Origin: Stratiformator vulcanicus
GTDB taxonomy: Bacteria; Planctomycetota; Planctomycetia; Planctomycetales; Planctomycetaceae
Length of the DNA: 64,000 bases
Assembly: GCF_007744515.1 (NCBI RefSeq)
Contig: NZ_CP036268.1
Span: 2,271,712-2,335,711 of the forward strand
Direction: 5' to 3'
Notes under the pieces: generated by a model
The model's database searches: none
What the model was told of the DNA's origin: nothing
What the model saw: the letters and a program-made list of their open reading frames with translations, nothing else
Made by a program: the position numbers and the translations under genes
Shown here: positions 9,869 to 18,337 of the stretch, in pieces
Position numbering within the stretch: the first letter of the stretch is position 1
Layout of the letters: each line of letters opens with the position of its first letter

Positions 9869-11560
9869 TCAGGCGGCCATGGGCATTGCTTCCTGCTCTT
9901 CGGCCTGCTTGGCGGCGATCGCTTGGAGCATCTCCGGATCGATGAAGCCCTTGAGCTGGCCGCTGCGCGTGTCGTGCTGCAGTTTTTTGAGCGCCTTCGA
10001 CTCAATCTGCCGGATGCGTTCCCGCGTAACTTTGAAGATGCGCCCCGTCTCTTCGAGCGTGTAGCTGTAGCCGTCGTTGAGGCCGTAGCGGAGCTTGATG
10101 ATTTCCCGCTCCCGCCAGGTCAGGCTCTTGAGGACGTGGTCGATTTTGTCCCGCAGCATCGAGTGCTGGGCTCCCATCGACGGCGCCGTTTCGTGGCCGT
10201 CTTCAAGGAAGTCGCGGTAGCTGGAGTCTTCGCTCTCGCCGACCGGCGTGTCGAGGCTGATGGGGTGCTTCCAAGTCTTCATGACCCGTTCGACATCTTC
10301 GGTCGCCATGTCACAGGCGGCGGCGATCTCTTCGTTCGTCGCCTCGCGGCCGGTCCGCTGGCGGATCGCCTCGGCCTTCGCCTTGAGCGTCGAGATGTTT
10401 TGGAACATGTGGACGGGGATGCGGATCGTCCGGGCATGGTCGGCGACGGCCCGGGTGATCGCTTGGCGAATCCACCACGTGGCGTAGGTGCTGAACTTGT
10501 AGCCGCGGCGGAATTCGTACTTCTCGACGCCCCGCATCAGGCCGGCGTTGCCTTCTTGGATGAGGTCGAGGAATGACAGGCCGCGGTTGCGATACTTCTT
10601 GGCAATCGAAACGACGAGCCGCAAGTTGCCGCCGGAAAGTTTCTGCTTGCCGACGGTCCAGCGATCGATTCGCCGTTGAATTTCGGTGCAGCGAGCTTGG
10701 AAGTCTTCCGGCAACTCGCCGACCATTAGAACCAGTTCTTCCCGCTCCCGGCGGAGGGCCGGCATCTCGTGGGCACGGCGGGGATCACTGGGAAGCCGCA
10801 GCAATTCCCGATCAATTTCGAGGAATCGCTCGGCGATCTGCTGCATCCGCTTGATGAGCGGCTGCAAGCGGTGCGTTCGCAGGGAAAGCTCTTCGGCCAG
10901 CGTGCACATTTTGCGACGGCGGCGAACGATCCGTCTTTGAATCTGTTCGCGTTCCGAATCACTTTCGGCGGTGCGAAACGCGGCGAAGTCGCTCGTGTTC
11001 ATCTCGAGCAGTGCCTTGAGCGTCGGCAAATTGGTCGGCAGGCGACCGGCGATTTGTTCTTTTTGGGTGTTTTCCGTCTCGCTGATGCGAAGCGTCCGTT
11101 CGAACGGCAGGTCCCCGGCGACCACCTTGTCAAAGATTTCGACCGCCTGTTTCAGGATAAAGTCCGATTCCATTGCCAACCGGCGGAACCATTTTCTGGT
11201 CGACTCGACCTGCTTGGCGAGAAAGATTTCGCGTTCCCGCGACAGCAACGGAATGTTTCCCATTTGGGACAGATACATGCGGATCGGATCTCGCGACGAC
11301 AGCGCCTGCGTTTCCATTTCCGACTGCATCGTGCTGGGTTGTTCTTCCTTCTTTTCGATTTCGAATTCGGGTTCCGGTGGGGCGTTCGGATCGTTTCGCA
11401 GGTCGAGACCGAATTCCTCGCAGGCGTAGATCAGGCGATCCATTGTGGTCGGGTCGCCGCCTTCGTCGGGCAGCATCGCGTCGATCTGCTGGAAGGTGAC
11501 GTAACCCTGAACGCGGGCTTGTTCCAGAACGGGAGCAATGTCTTTGTCGAATTCGTACAC
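9869..11560 (-). CDS. rpoD: primary RNA polymerase sigma factor (RpoD/SigA type)
   Basis: A group 1 sigma-70 of 563 residues that directs RNA polymerase to housekeeping promoters. It has a region 1.1-like N-terminus (about residues 15-55) and region 1.2 at SRDPIRMYLSQMG. Regions 2.1-2.4 contain FLDLIQEGNAGLMRGVEK and FSTYATWWIRQAITRA. Region 3 follows, and region 4.2 has the helix-turn-helix TLEETGRIFKVTRERIRQIE. The start is a GTG at 11560, supported by AAGGAG eight bases upstream. The span between regions 1.2 and 2 is long and charged, as usual for RpoD. The gene diverges from citrate synthase. Confidence 0.93.
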   Translation of the reverse strand: MYEFDKDIAPVLEQARVQGYVTFQQIDAMLPDEGGDPTTMDRLIYACEEFGLDLRNDPNAPPEPEFEIEKKEEQPSTMQSEMETQALSSRDPIRMYLSQMGNIPLLSREREIFLAKQVESTRKWFRRLAMESDFILKQAVEIFDKVVAGDLPFERTLRISETENTQKEQIAGRLPTNLPTLKALLEMNTSDFAAFRTAESDSEREQIQRRIVRRRRKMCTLAEELSLRTHRLQPLIKRMQQIAERFLEIDRELLRLPSDPRRAHEMPALRREREELVLMVGELPEDFQARCTEIQRRIDRWTVGKQKLSGGNLRLVVSIAKKYRNRGLSFLDLIQEGNAGLMRGVEKYEFRRGYKFSTYATWWIRQAITRAVADHARTIRIPVHMFQNISTLKAKAEAIRQRTGREATNEEIAAACDMATEDVERVMKTWKHPISLDTPVGESEDSSYRDFLEDGHETAPSMGAQHSMLRDKIDHVLKSLTWREREIIKLRYGLNDGYSYTLEETGRIFKVTRERIRQIESKALKKLQHDTRSGQLKGFIDPEMLQAIAAKQAEEQEAMPMAA

Positions 11561-12136
11561 AGGCCGGTCTCCTTACCAACTCAGGTCGAAAAAAGTGGGT
11601 CTCTCCAGACTACGAGCGAGATTTCGAAAGACGCACGCCGAGGGCGCGAACATTGGAGGCAGCGTTCCGGCAAGCGAAGCCGGAGCGAAGGCCGAGATCG
11701 GCCACACCAGCGATTGTCGAATGAGATCGGTCAAATCGCATGTCCCGCCTCCTTGCGGGGATTCGCGGCATCGCCGCGTGTCCGTCGAAATCGGTCCGGC
11801 CACACAGGCCTGACTCGTCAGTTGCCGATCACAAGGCTGAATCTTTCAATCCGAGTGATCGTCAATGGCAAACGCCATCCGAACGGGCGAGGATGCTACC
11901 CGAGAATTCGGCGAGCGCCACAACATTTTCTCCTGAGCGATCCATTTTTTACATATCCAACTTGGCTGATCTATCTCGCGCGGCCGGACTAAGTTCTTGA
12001 CGGTTTCTGAACATCAAGCGGGGCAACGCCTTCCGCCCGCTACTCGATCAGGCGTTCGTTGCGGCGGTACCCTGCGGTGATATACTCAGAAGGTGCGGCG
12101 AAAGACTCTTTCAACCGGGAATTGGAGCGGGAATCG
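11561..12136. other. intergenic region between divergent sigma factor and citrate synthase genes
   Basis: This stretch of about 575 bases holds no convincing gene. It contains three small dyads: TCCGGC/GCCGGA around 11665-11683, CCCGC/GCGGG around 11744-11759, and CGCGGC/GCCGCG at 11764-11778. It also holds the likely citrate synthase promoter near its right end. The promoter of the sigma gene should lie near the left end, but I could not assign one with confidence. Confidence 0.5.
12059..12086 (+). promoter_or_regulatory. candidate sigma-70 promoter of citrate synthase
   Basis: An extended -10 element (TG-A-TATACT, hexamer at 12081-12086) lies 51 bases before the chosen start codon at 12137. 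A weak -35 (TTGCGG, 12059-12064) sits 16 bases upstream of the hexamer. The prediction is by eye only. Confidence 0.4.
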
Positions 12137-13282
12137 ATGAGTGCGGAAGCGGGTAAAGACCAAGCAGTCGTCGCGAAAGGGCTCAAAGGCATCATGGCGG
12201 CCGACAGTTCCATCTGTCTGGTCGACGGCCAGCAGGGGAAGCTGCTGTATCGCGGCTACAACATCGACGACCTCGCCGAGAAGAGCAGCTATGAAGAGGT
12301 CGCCTATTTATTGATGAAGGGCGAACTCCCGGACGCCGTTCAGCTCGATAAGTTCGATGATCCGCTTTCAAAAGATGCGAAGCTTCTCCCCGAAGTGATG
12401 GCGTTTCTGAAGAACTCTCCGCTCGACGTCCCGCCGATGTCGCTGTTGCGCAGCGCGACGTCGGTCGCGGGGCTTTACGATCCGACGGCGGAAGATAATT
12501 CGGTCGACGGAGCGTACTCGAAAGCGATTCGCCTCATCGCGAAACTTCCCACGATGGTGGCCGCGATCCATCGCTTGCGCGAAGGCAAAGAACCGATCGA
12601 TCCGGTCGCCGACAAGAGCGTCGCTTGGAACTTCGTGCATATGCTCAAGGGAGACGAGCCGACCGGCGATGAAGTGAAGGCCGCCGATCTGATCCTCATT
12701 TTGCACGCCGAGCACGGCTTCAATGCCAGCACGTTCTCGTCCCGCGTCACGATCGCGACCTTGACCGACTTCTACTCGGCAATTACCGCCGCTATCGGCA
12801 CGCTTAAAGGGAAACTGCACGGCGGAGCCAATACCGCGGTGCTCGAAACGCTGATGGACATCGGCAGTGTCGAAGCGGTCGAACCCTACGTGGAGAAAGG
12901 ACTCGCGGCCAAAGAGAAATTTATGGGCTTTGGTCACGCGGTCTATCAGGTAGAAGACCCGCGGGCCAAGCATCTGAAGGCACTCAGCAAACGTCTCGGC
13001 GAAGAGCAGGGCAATACCAAATGGTATGACATGTCGGTGAAGATGGAGGAACTCGTCACGCCGGCCATCAAGAAAAATTGCAACGTCGACTTCTATTCCG
13101 CCAGCGTTCAACACTACCTCGGCATCCCCAAGGATCTCTTCACCTGCATCTTTGCGATGAGTCGCATCGCTGGCTGGAGCGCCCACGTGCTCGAACAGCT
13201 CTCCGACAACAAAATTATCCGCCCGAAGGCGCACTACGTCGGAGCGGAAGAGCGAAAGTATGTGTCAATTGGCGAGCGGTAG
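12137..13282 (+). CDS. gltA: citrate synthase
   Basis: A protein of 381 residues that condenses acetyl-CoA and oxaloacetate to citrate at the entry of the TCA cycle. The N-terminal lead DSSICLVDGQQGKLLYRGY is typical. Catalytic regions are KLHGGANTAVLE (first His), MGFGHAVYQVEDPRA (second His) and NVDFYSA (Asp). The residue after the second His is Ala, where many enzymes have Arg (GHRVY). The start at 12137 was chosen over an in-frame upstream start at 12059 because the candidate promoter lies inside the longer version and a GGAG precedes 12137. 2-Methylcitrate synthase is an alternative within the same family. Confidence 0.92.
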   Translation: MSAEAGKDQAVVAKGLKGIMAADSSICLVDGQQGKLLYRGYNIDDLAEKSSYEEVAYLLMKGELPDAVQLDKFDDPLSKDAKLLPEVMAFLKNSPLDVPPMSLLRSATSVAGLYDPTAEDNSVDGAYSKAIRLIAKLPTMVAAIHRLREGKEPIDPVADKSVAWNFVHMLKGDEPTGDEVKAADLILILHAEHGFNASTFSSRVTIATLTDFYSAITAAIGTLKGKLHGGANTAVLETLMDIGSVEAVEPYVEKGLAAKEKFMGFGHAVYQVEDPRAKHLKALSKRLGEEQGNTKWYDMSVKMEELVTPAIKKNCNVDFYSASVQHYLGIPKDLFTCIFAMSRIAGWSAHVLEQLSDNKIIRPKAHYVGAEERKYVSIGER

Positions 13283-13285
13283 GCT

Positions 13286-13699
13286 GTGGCGGAGAATTCA
13301 CGAAATGTGCGACTGTACCGGGGATTGGCAGTGCGTCGCCGCGAGGACGCGGATGTTCTCGTTGCGGCGGAACGGTACAGCGGAGCAATCTATCTGGGTG
13401 GATATGTCGCCGAATGTGTTCTGAAAGCTTTGATTTTGCGGCATACCGCAGCCGGCCAAGAGACGCAGGCGTTGAATGAAGTCAAATCGATCGGACACAA
13501 TCTGGAACGGCTGAAGACGCGGGCGATAGAGACGGGCTCCGTACATTTTCCTGCGGAAGTCATACGCGCTCTCAACTCACTCAATTATTGGTCCTCCGAA
13601 CTTCGCTACGACTTAAAGACTCCGGGCAGAAAAGATGTCTCTGCATTCTTTCGGGCTCTGAAAGTCATTGGTGAATGGTCCGAACGAGTCAGTTGGTGA
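13286..13699 (+). CDS. HEPN domain protein
   Basis: A helical protein of 137 residues with the HEPN pattern RREDADVLVAAERYSGAIY, then GGYVAECVLKALILRH, then GHNLERLK. HEPN proteins are often RNases in toxin-antitoxin or defence systems, or non-catalytic nucleotide-binding partners. The canonical R-x4-6-H RNase motif is not evident here, so catalysis is doubtful. It starts with GTG three bases after the citrate synthase stop, suggesting co-transcription, and is followed 24 bases later by a small unknown gene. The family call is from pattern only; the biological role is unknown. Confidence 0.65.
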   Translation: MAENSRNVRLYRGLAVRRREDADVLVAAERYSGAIYLGGYVAECVLKALILRHTAAGQETQALNEVKSIGHNLERLKTRAIETGSVHFPAEVIRALNSLNYWSSELRYDLKTPGRKDVSAFFRALKVIGEWSERVSW

Positions 13700-13723
13700 T
13701 GTTTGTTTTCGAAAGGTCATCAG

Positions 13724-14038
13724 ATGCCGGTAATTGAACGCGCGGAAAATAGGGGCGTGGCCGCAGATGCCATCGACAATGCCCTCACACTGCGATTTGG
13801 CTCAAATGTTGAAGTTCGCGAACGCCATCCGCTTTCTCTATGGATCAGGGTGCAGTCGGAAGAGTTTTCATCGCTTGATCGCGAAGGGCGTGAGGATTTA
13901 TTCTGGGCAGCCCTCGAGAGCGTCGATTCTGAAATGGTCCAAACGATCTCTTCGACCCGACTCAAGGCCCCAGGAGAAGAGACGAGTTTTAGCGACTATA
14001 TTTTTGACAATCCGCCTTCGTCAGAAACTTTGAATTAA
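13724..14038 (+). CDS. small protein, possibly BolA-like, paired with HEPN gene
   Basis: A protein of 104 residues. The ATG at 13724 has AAAGGT about seven bases upstream and was preferred to a TTG at 13703. The sequence has an alpha-beta look: an N-terminal helix, a strand pair around VEVRERHPLSLWIRV, a segment EEFSSLDREGREDLFWAAL, and an ending VQTISSTRLKAPGEE. The order (helix, strands, S-x-x-F, charged R-rich helix, strand, P-x-E) recalls BolA-family proteins, but this is my inference from pattern without an alignment. The close pairing with the HEPN gene suggests a two-gene unit. Confidence 0.5.
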   Translation: MPVIERAENRGVAADAIDNALTLRFGSNVEVRERHPLSLWIRVQSEEFSSLDREGREDLFWAALESVDSEMVQTISSTRLKAPGEETSFSDYIFDNPPSSETLN

Positions 14039-14061
14039 GATCGATCAGACAAGGTTCGAAC

Positions 14062-15507
14062 ATGTCATTTAAATTCGTCCCACCCGGTTCGAACCTGAAA
14101 GTAGCGGCTTTGGCGCTTAGAAAGCGATTGACGCAGTCCAGCGTTTTCGCCGTTGCTTTAATTGCTTTCCTTGAAGTGCCGCTGACGGCAGCCGATCGCC
14201 CGAATGTCCTGTTCATCGCGATCGATGACCTCAACGATTGGGTTGGGCCGCTGAAGGGGCATCCGGACGTTAAGACGCCGAACATCGATCGGCTGGCCAA
14301 ACGCGGCGTGACGTTCACCGACGCTCACTGCCAGTTTCCGCTGTGTGGTCCGTCGCGGGCGAGTCTGATGTCGGGGATGCATCCCGACACGCTCGAAGTT
14401 TTTTGGCATCAAGGCGGCAAGCCGGAGAACCTGATGCCTCGGGTTGCTGAACTCGGCGGGGTGCTGCTCGATCAGCATTTTCGCAACAACGGCTACGCGG
14501 TCTTCAGCCGCGGGAAGATCTATCACTCCGGGCATCCGAATGCCAAAAAGTACTTCGACGAGTGGGGCGGCCACGCCGGGTTCGGGCCGAAGCCGAAGCG
14601 GAAGTTCGCCTGGGACAGCGATTTTACGCAGACCGACTGGGGCGTCTTTCCCGATGACGTCACGCGGATGCCCGACTATCAGACCGCCGAGTTCGGCGTT
14701 CGCAAACTGGGCGAGGCTCGCGACAAACCGTTCCTGCTGATGGTCGGTTTCGTCCGCCCTCACGTGCCTTGGTACACGCCCCAAAAGTGGTTCGACCGAT
14801 TCGATCCCGACGCGCTACAGATGCCGCCATATCGGAGCGACGATCTGGATGACCTGCCGCCGATGTCATCGGAGATCAATCGAATGCCCGGGTCACCCAC
14901 GACCGAGTGGGCGAAGGAATCGGGTGAGTGGAAGCAGATCGTGCGGGCCTATCTCGCCTGTGTGAATTTCGTCGATGAGCAGGTCGGTAAGGTGCTCGAT
15001 GCCCTCGATGAGAGCGACTACGCGGACGAGACGATCGTGGTGCTGTGGTCCGATCATGGCTACCACATCGGCGAAAAAAATCGCTTTCAAAAGCATTCGC
15101 TGTGGGAACGCTCGACCCACGTGCCGGTGATCCTGGCTGGGCCGGGCATTCCGCAAGATGATAAGTGTGATCAGGTCGTGGGGCTGATCGACATTGCTCC
15201 GACGCTTGCCGATCTTTGCGACCTTCCGCCGAACAAACGCTGGGAAGGCCGCAGCCTGGCGCCGCTGCTACGCGGCTCGAATCCGAAATGGGATCGCGGC
15301 GTCTTGACGACCTGGAAGGAAGGCAATCACGCCGTGACGACCGAACGATACCGTCTGCTGCGATACCACGACGGAACCAAGGAACTTTACGATCGCGAGG
15401 CCGATCCGAATGAGTGGGTGAACCTCGCGGAGCGTTCCGAGTCCAAAGAGGTGATCGTCGAACTTGGCCGCCGCATGGATTCGCTACTGGGTCGCACACG
15501 CGAGTAA
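14062..15507 (+). CDS. exported sulfatase (iduronate-2-sulfatase-like)
   Basis: A protein of 481 residues with an N-terminal signal region (hydrophobic about 28-44, ending near TAADR). The metal-binding start is NVLFIAIDDLNDW. The formylglycine motif is C-x-P-S-R, with Cys95 in CGPSRASLMSG. A second metal region is VVLWSDHGYHIGEKN. A type I sulfatase hydrolyses sulfate esters after the cysteine is converted to formylglycine; a candidate maturation enzyme is encoded at 17105. The closing LYDREADPNEWVNLA is common in this subgroup. AAGG lies seven bases before the ATG. The substrate is probably a sulfated polysaccharide, not determinable here. Confidence 0.9.
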   Translation: MSFKFVPPGSNLKVAALALRKRLTQSSVFAVALIAFLEVPLTAADRPNVLFIAIDDLNDWVGPLKGHPDVKTPNIDRLAKRGVTFTDAHCQFPLCGPSRASLMSGMHPDTLEVFWHQGGKPENLMPRVAELGGVLLDQHFRNNGYAVFSRGKIYHSGHPNAKKYFDEWGGHAGFGPKPKRKFAWDSDFTQTDWGVFPDDVTRMPDYQTAEFGVRKLGEARDKPFLLMVGFVRPHVPWYTPQKWFDRFDPDALQMPPYRSDDLDDLPPMSSEINRMPGSPTTEWAKESGEWKQIVRAYLACVNFVDEQVGKVLDALDESDYADETIVVLWSDHGYHIGEKNRFQKHSLWERSTHVPVILAGPGIPQDDKCDQVVGLIDIAPTLADLCDLPPNKRWEGRSLAPLLRGSNPKWDRGVLTTWKEGNHAVTTERYRLLRYHDGTKELYDREADPNEWVNLAERSESKEVIVELGRRMDSLLGRTRE

Positions 15508-15633
15508 ACGGATTTGGGAAATCAACTTCTTCATCAATGTCTGGTGTCAAGCCTTTGAGATAGCGACTGCGAGAGCTTGAATCCCTTGCTCGCGCTGCGG
15601 GCTTGTGTCTCATAATTTAATTGAACGACTGCG

Positions 15634-15981
15634 ATGGCCAAGTGCGACGAGGGTTATCTCTGCGAAGTGTGCGGCGAGCCGGTGAAGGCGATCGTTGAGA
15701 GCGATCTCTATCTGCGGTACGTCATCGGCGAGATCGATGTCGCCGAGCTTGCGGCCTCGCCCGAGCGGCATCAGCGGTGCAATCCGACGATGGCCCAGTT
15801 CATTGTCGACGAGAAGTTCGAGCCGGTCACGGTCGAAGGACCGTTCTCGAAGGCGGAGCTTGACCGGGACGACGTCAAAGCGCGAGAGGAACTGGTAACC
15901 CGCGGCTGGCGGCGACTGCGGGAGGTCCGAAAGCTCGGATTGCCGATCAGCGATTATCCGCTGGAATCAGCGGCGCGGTAG
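15634..15981 (+). CDS. conserved small CxxC protein of unknown function
   Basis: A cytoplasmic-looking protein of 115 residues with a CEVCGE knuckle near the N-terminus and a further Cys in HQRCNP at about residue 49, so a small metal site is possible. The C-terminal half is rich in Arg and Glu. No domain name could be assigned. It lies about 125 bases after the sulfatase on the same strand, and its 3' end is followed by an inverted-repeat element. Confidence 0.6.
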   Translation: MAKCDEGYLCEVCGEPVKAIVESDLYLRYVIGEIDVAELAASPERHQRCNPTMAQFIVDEKFEPVTVEGPFSKAELDRDDVKAREELVTRGWRRLREVRKLGLPISDYPLESAAR

Positions 15982-15993
15982 GACTGACATGTG

Positions 15994-16131
15994 TGGCACG
16001 GACACCGTCCGTGCGGCGCAGCCGCCAGAGCATCCAGCTACCGACCACAATTTACATTGGGCGCCGGACTGGTAGGGATATCTCTGCCTGAATGCTCTGG
16101 TCGCTGTGCGACACGGACGGTGTCCGTGCCA
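15994..16131. repeat. imperfect inverted repeat with palindromic ends (MITE/REP-like)
   Basis: Two arms of roughly 40 bases (15994-16037 and about 16088-16131) are reverse complements with a few mismatches. The outer 20 bases match exactly. Each outer arm is itself a hairpin (CACGGAC/GTCCGTG). The element lies between two convergent genes, and nothing in it looks coding. Confidence 0.8.
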
Positions 16132-16145
16132 CTCAGGAGCCATTT

Positions 16146-16787
16146 CTACGCGGCGTCTTCACCGGCGCGGACGAGCGATTTTGGTTCGTCCGCCGATGGA
16201 CTCTCTGTCCTACGTCGCTCCCGCACTTTTTTGCGGTGCGCCTCGCGTCGCTTCTGAGCGGCTGCTCGGAACCCGATCAGCAGATAGTAGATCGCCGGAT
16301 AGGCGATAACCGCCCCGATGGTCGCCACAATCAACGAACCAATGACCAGGGGCCAGCCGATCTCAATGAACAGCTTCCAGACGGTCGCCCACCATTCGGA
16401 AAACCCCGAATACTGGAAGGCCTTCGCAAATTCATCGCGCGTCAAGTCGCCCCCGGTGAAATACCAGCCCACGCAGTAGCTGAACCAGTAAATCGGGATC
16501 GTGGTGATCGGATTGGAGATGTAGCAGGAGACGATCCCCGCTCGGCAGTTGAAGTCGAATGGCCTGCGGCAGAGGTACCAGATCATCCCGACAAGGATCA
16601 TCTGCACGCCGACGGTGGGGGTCAGTCCGACAAAGATACCGACCGCGAAGCCGAGGGCCACTCGATGGGGCGTGTCATCGAGCGACAGCAGGTAGCGCAC
16701 GATCGTCCGCGGGTTTGCCCAGCCGAATCGCCCCAGATCGGGAGACTTCGACCGCCCTGATTTTGGGGGGGATTGCTCTGCCGCCAT
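16146..16787 (-). CDS. DUF2062 membrane protein
   Basis: A protein of 213 residues with the DUF2062 signature: VALGFAVGIFVGLTPTVG, then SCYISNPITTIPIYW, then a final hydrophobic pair ending VIAYPAIYYLLIGF. Three or four membrane segments are visible, and the C-terminus is a basic cytoplasmic tail. The family's function is unknown; members are often found near lipid or glycan genes. It converges on the small CxxC gene and diverges from the formylglycine-generating enzyme gene. Confidence 0.85.
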   Translation of the reverse strand: MAAEQSPPKSGRSKSPDLGRFGWANPRTIVRYLLSLDDTPHRVALGFAVGIFVGLTPTVGVQMILVGMIWYLCRRPFDFNCRAGIVSCYISNPITTIPIYWFSYCVGWYFTGGDLTRDEFAKAFQYSGFSEWWATVWKLFIEIGWPLVIGSLIVATIGAVIAYPAIYYLLIGFRAAAQKRREAHRKKVRERRRTESPSADEPKSLVRAGEDAA

Positions 16788-17104
16788 AGACCGTCAGCCC
16801 AAAGGGTCTTTGTTGTCTGCCGGATTATAGTTCGGACATCGTGTGGGGGAGGAGTCAGTTCGAACGATTGGCTTACCCAATTTTCCCGGGTTCGTTCAAC
16901 GCGTCGATCCGAAAAACCACACCACCGTCCGTGAGCGGAACATCCGGACCATTCTGCGACTTGGGTAGAATCGAATCAAACAGGCAGGGGACGCGGCGAA
17001 CTCACGACAAAACGATGCCAATTGAATTTGCGTCGCGTGCCGCCGTACCATAAAGGGTCGACCGACCAATTTCTGCCCGAATCCTCAAATCTTGACGCCC
17101 GCTG
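16788..17104. other. intergenic region without recognisable features
   Basis: About 317 bases between divergent DUF2062 and formylglycine-generating enzyme genes. I see no convincing gene, repeat or structured element. Both promoters should lie here, but none stands out by eye. Confidence 0.4.
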
Positions 17105-18337
17105 ATGAAAATTAGCATTATCGCGCCGCTGGTCTTGCTCGCGCTGGCGGCTGTTTCTTTGGCAACCGTCGCGGTGTTGCCGACCGACGGCCCCGCCCGT
17201 TCGACGCCGGTCCCTCCGGAGGCGGGGGGCGACGCATCGACGACTTCGGACGCCAAGCTGAGCCAGCGAGCGACTCGTGAGCCAATCACCGAGGCTCCGG
17301 CGGCCGATCCCGACGGGATGGTTTGGATTCCGGGCGGCAGCTTCGAAATGGGAAATCCCGAACCGGGCGACACCCAAAAGGATGAAATTCCGGTTCATGC
17401 CGTCACGCTCGACGGATTTTGGATGGATGCGACCGAGGTGACCAACGCCGAGTTCTCCCGGTTCGTGGAAGCGACCGGCTACAAGACCATCGCTGAAACG
17501 AAGCCGAAGCGGGAAGACTTCGCGGGGCAGATTCCCGACATTTCGACGATCCCGGAAGAGAATCTGGTCGCCGGTTCGATTTGCTTCAACTCAGAATTTG
17601 ACCCTTCGACGATCGACAAGTCGCAGCCGTTATGGCCGTACGCCATTTGGCAACACGTCGAAGGAGCGAGTTGGCGAGAACCTGAAGGGCCGGGTTCCTC
17701 GATCGACGACCGCATGGACCATCCGGTCGTGCATGTGGCCTACGAGGACGCGGTGGCTTACTGCGAATGGGCGGGCAAACGATTGCCGACCGAGGCCGAG
17801 TGGGAATATGCCGCCCGCGGGGGGCTTGATGACGTCGCCTATCCGTGGGGGGACGAGCGAAACCCGGACGGGCAATGGAAGCACAATATCTGGCAGGGTG
17901 AGTTTCCTTATGAAAACAAGGTCGAAGACGGCTATCGGACGAGCGCTCCGGTCAAAAGTTTTGAGCCCAACGCCTACGGCCTTTACGACATGTCCGGCAA
18001 CGTTTGGGAATGGTGCCGCGACTGGTATCGCCCCGACTACTATCAGCGGAGCCCGATTTGGAACCCGTTCGGACCGGCCGCGAGCTTCGACCCGCAGGAA
18101 CCGATGATCCCCAAACGTGTCCAGCGCGGGGGTTCATTCATGTGCAGCGACAACTACTGTATTGGATACCGCGTTACCGCCCGGATGAAGGGCGATCCGA
18201 TGACCGGCACCTTCCACTGCGGGTTCCGCTGCGTTTTGCCGGCCGACGGAGCCGAGCCGGACCGGACGGCGGTGTCCGAAAATGAGCCGGATGCCGCAGG
18301 TCGACTTGCCGACGTCTCAGGCGATTCACGTTCATGA
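17105..18337 (+). CDS. formylglycine-generating enzyme (sulfatase-modifying factor family)
   Basis: A protein of 410 residues with an N-terminal membrane anchor or signal (about 4-24). The FGE-sulfatase domain runs from MVWIPGGSFEMGNPEPG to GFRCVLPADG. The C-terminal part has the two active-site cysteines five residues apart, Cys347 and Cys352 in GGSFMCSDNYC, matching the copper-binding pair of authentic aerobic FGE; many family members lack them. It should oxidise the sulfatase active-site Cys to formylglycine, and two C-x-P-S/T-R sulfatases are encoded nearby (14062 and 35735). Its four-base overlap with the next gene implies coupling. Confidence 0.9.
   Translation: MKISIIAPLVLLALAAVSLATVAVLPTDGPARSTPVPPEAGGDASTTSDAKLSQRATREPITEAPAADPDGMVWIPGGSFEMGNPEPGDTQKDEIPVHAVTLDGFWMDATEVTNAEFSRFVEATGYKTIAETKPKREDFAGQIPDISTIPEENLVAGSICFNSEFDPSTIDKSQPLWPYAIWQHVEGASWREPEGPGSSIDDRMDHPVVHVAYEDAVAYCEWAGKRLPTEAEWEYAARGGLDDVAYPWGDERNPDGQWKHNIWQGEFPYENKVEDGYRTSAPVKSFEPNAYGLYDMSGNVWEWCRDWYRPDYYQRSPIWNPFGPAASFDPQEPMIPKRVQRGGSFMCSDNYCIGYRVTARMKGDPMTGTFHCGFRCVLPADGAEPDRTAVSENEPDAAGRLADVSGDSRS

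Noticed and set aside
11573-11803. A 76-codon minus-strand frame upstream of the sigma factor
   Set aside because: No family, no signal, and it lies in a region with several dyads; more likely non-coding.
12368-13234. Minus-strand frame of 288 codons inside citrate synthase
   Set aside because: Antisense shadow of a well-supported gene; composition is Arg/His/Asp-rich as expected for such shadows.
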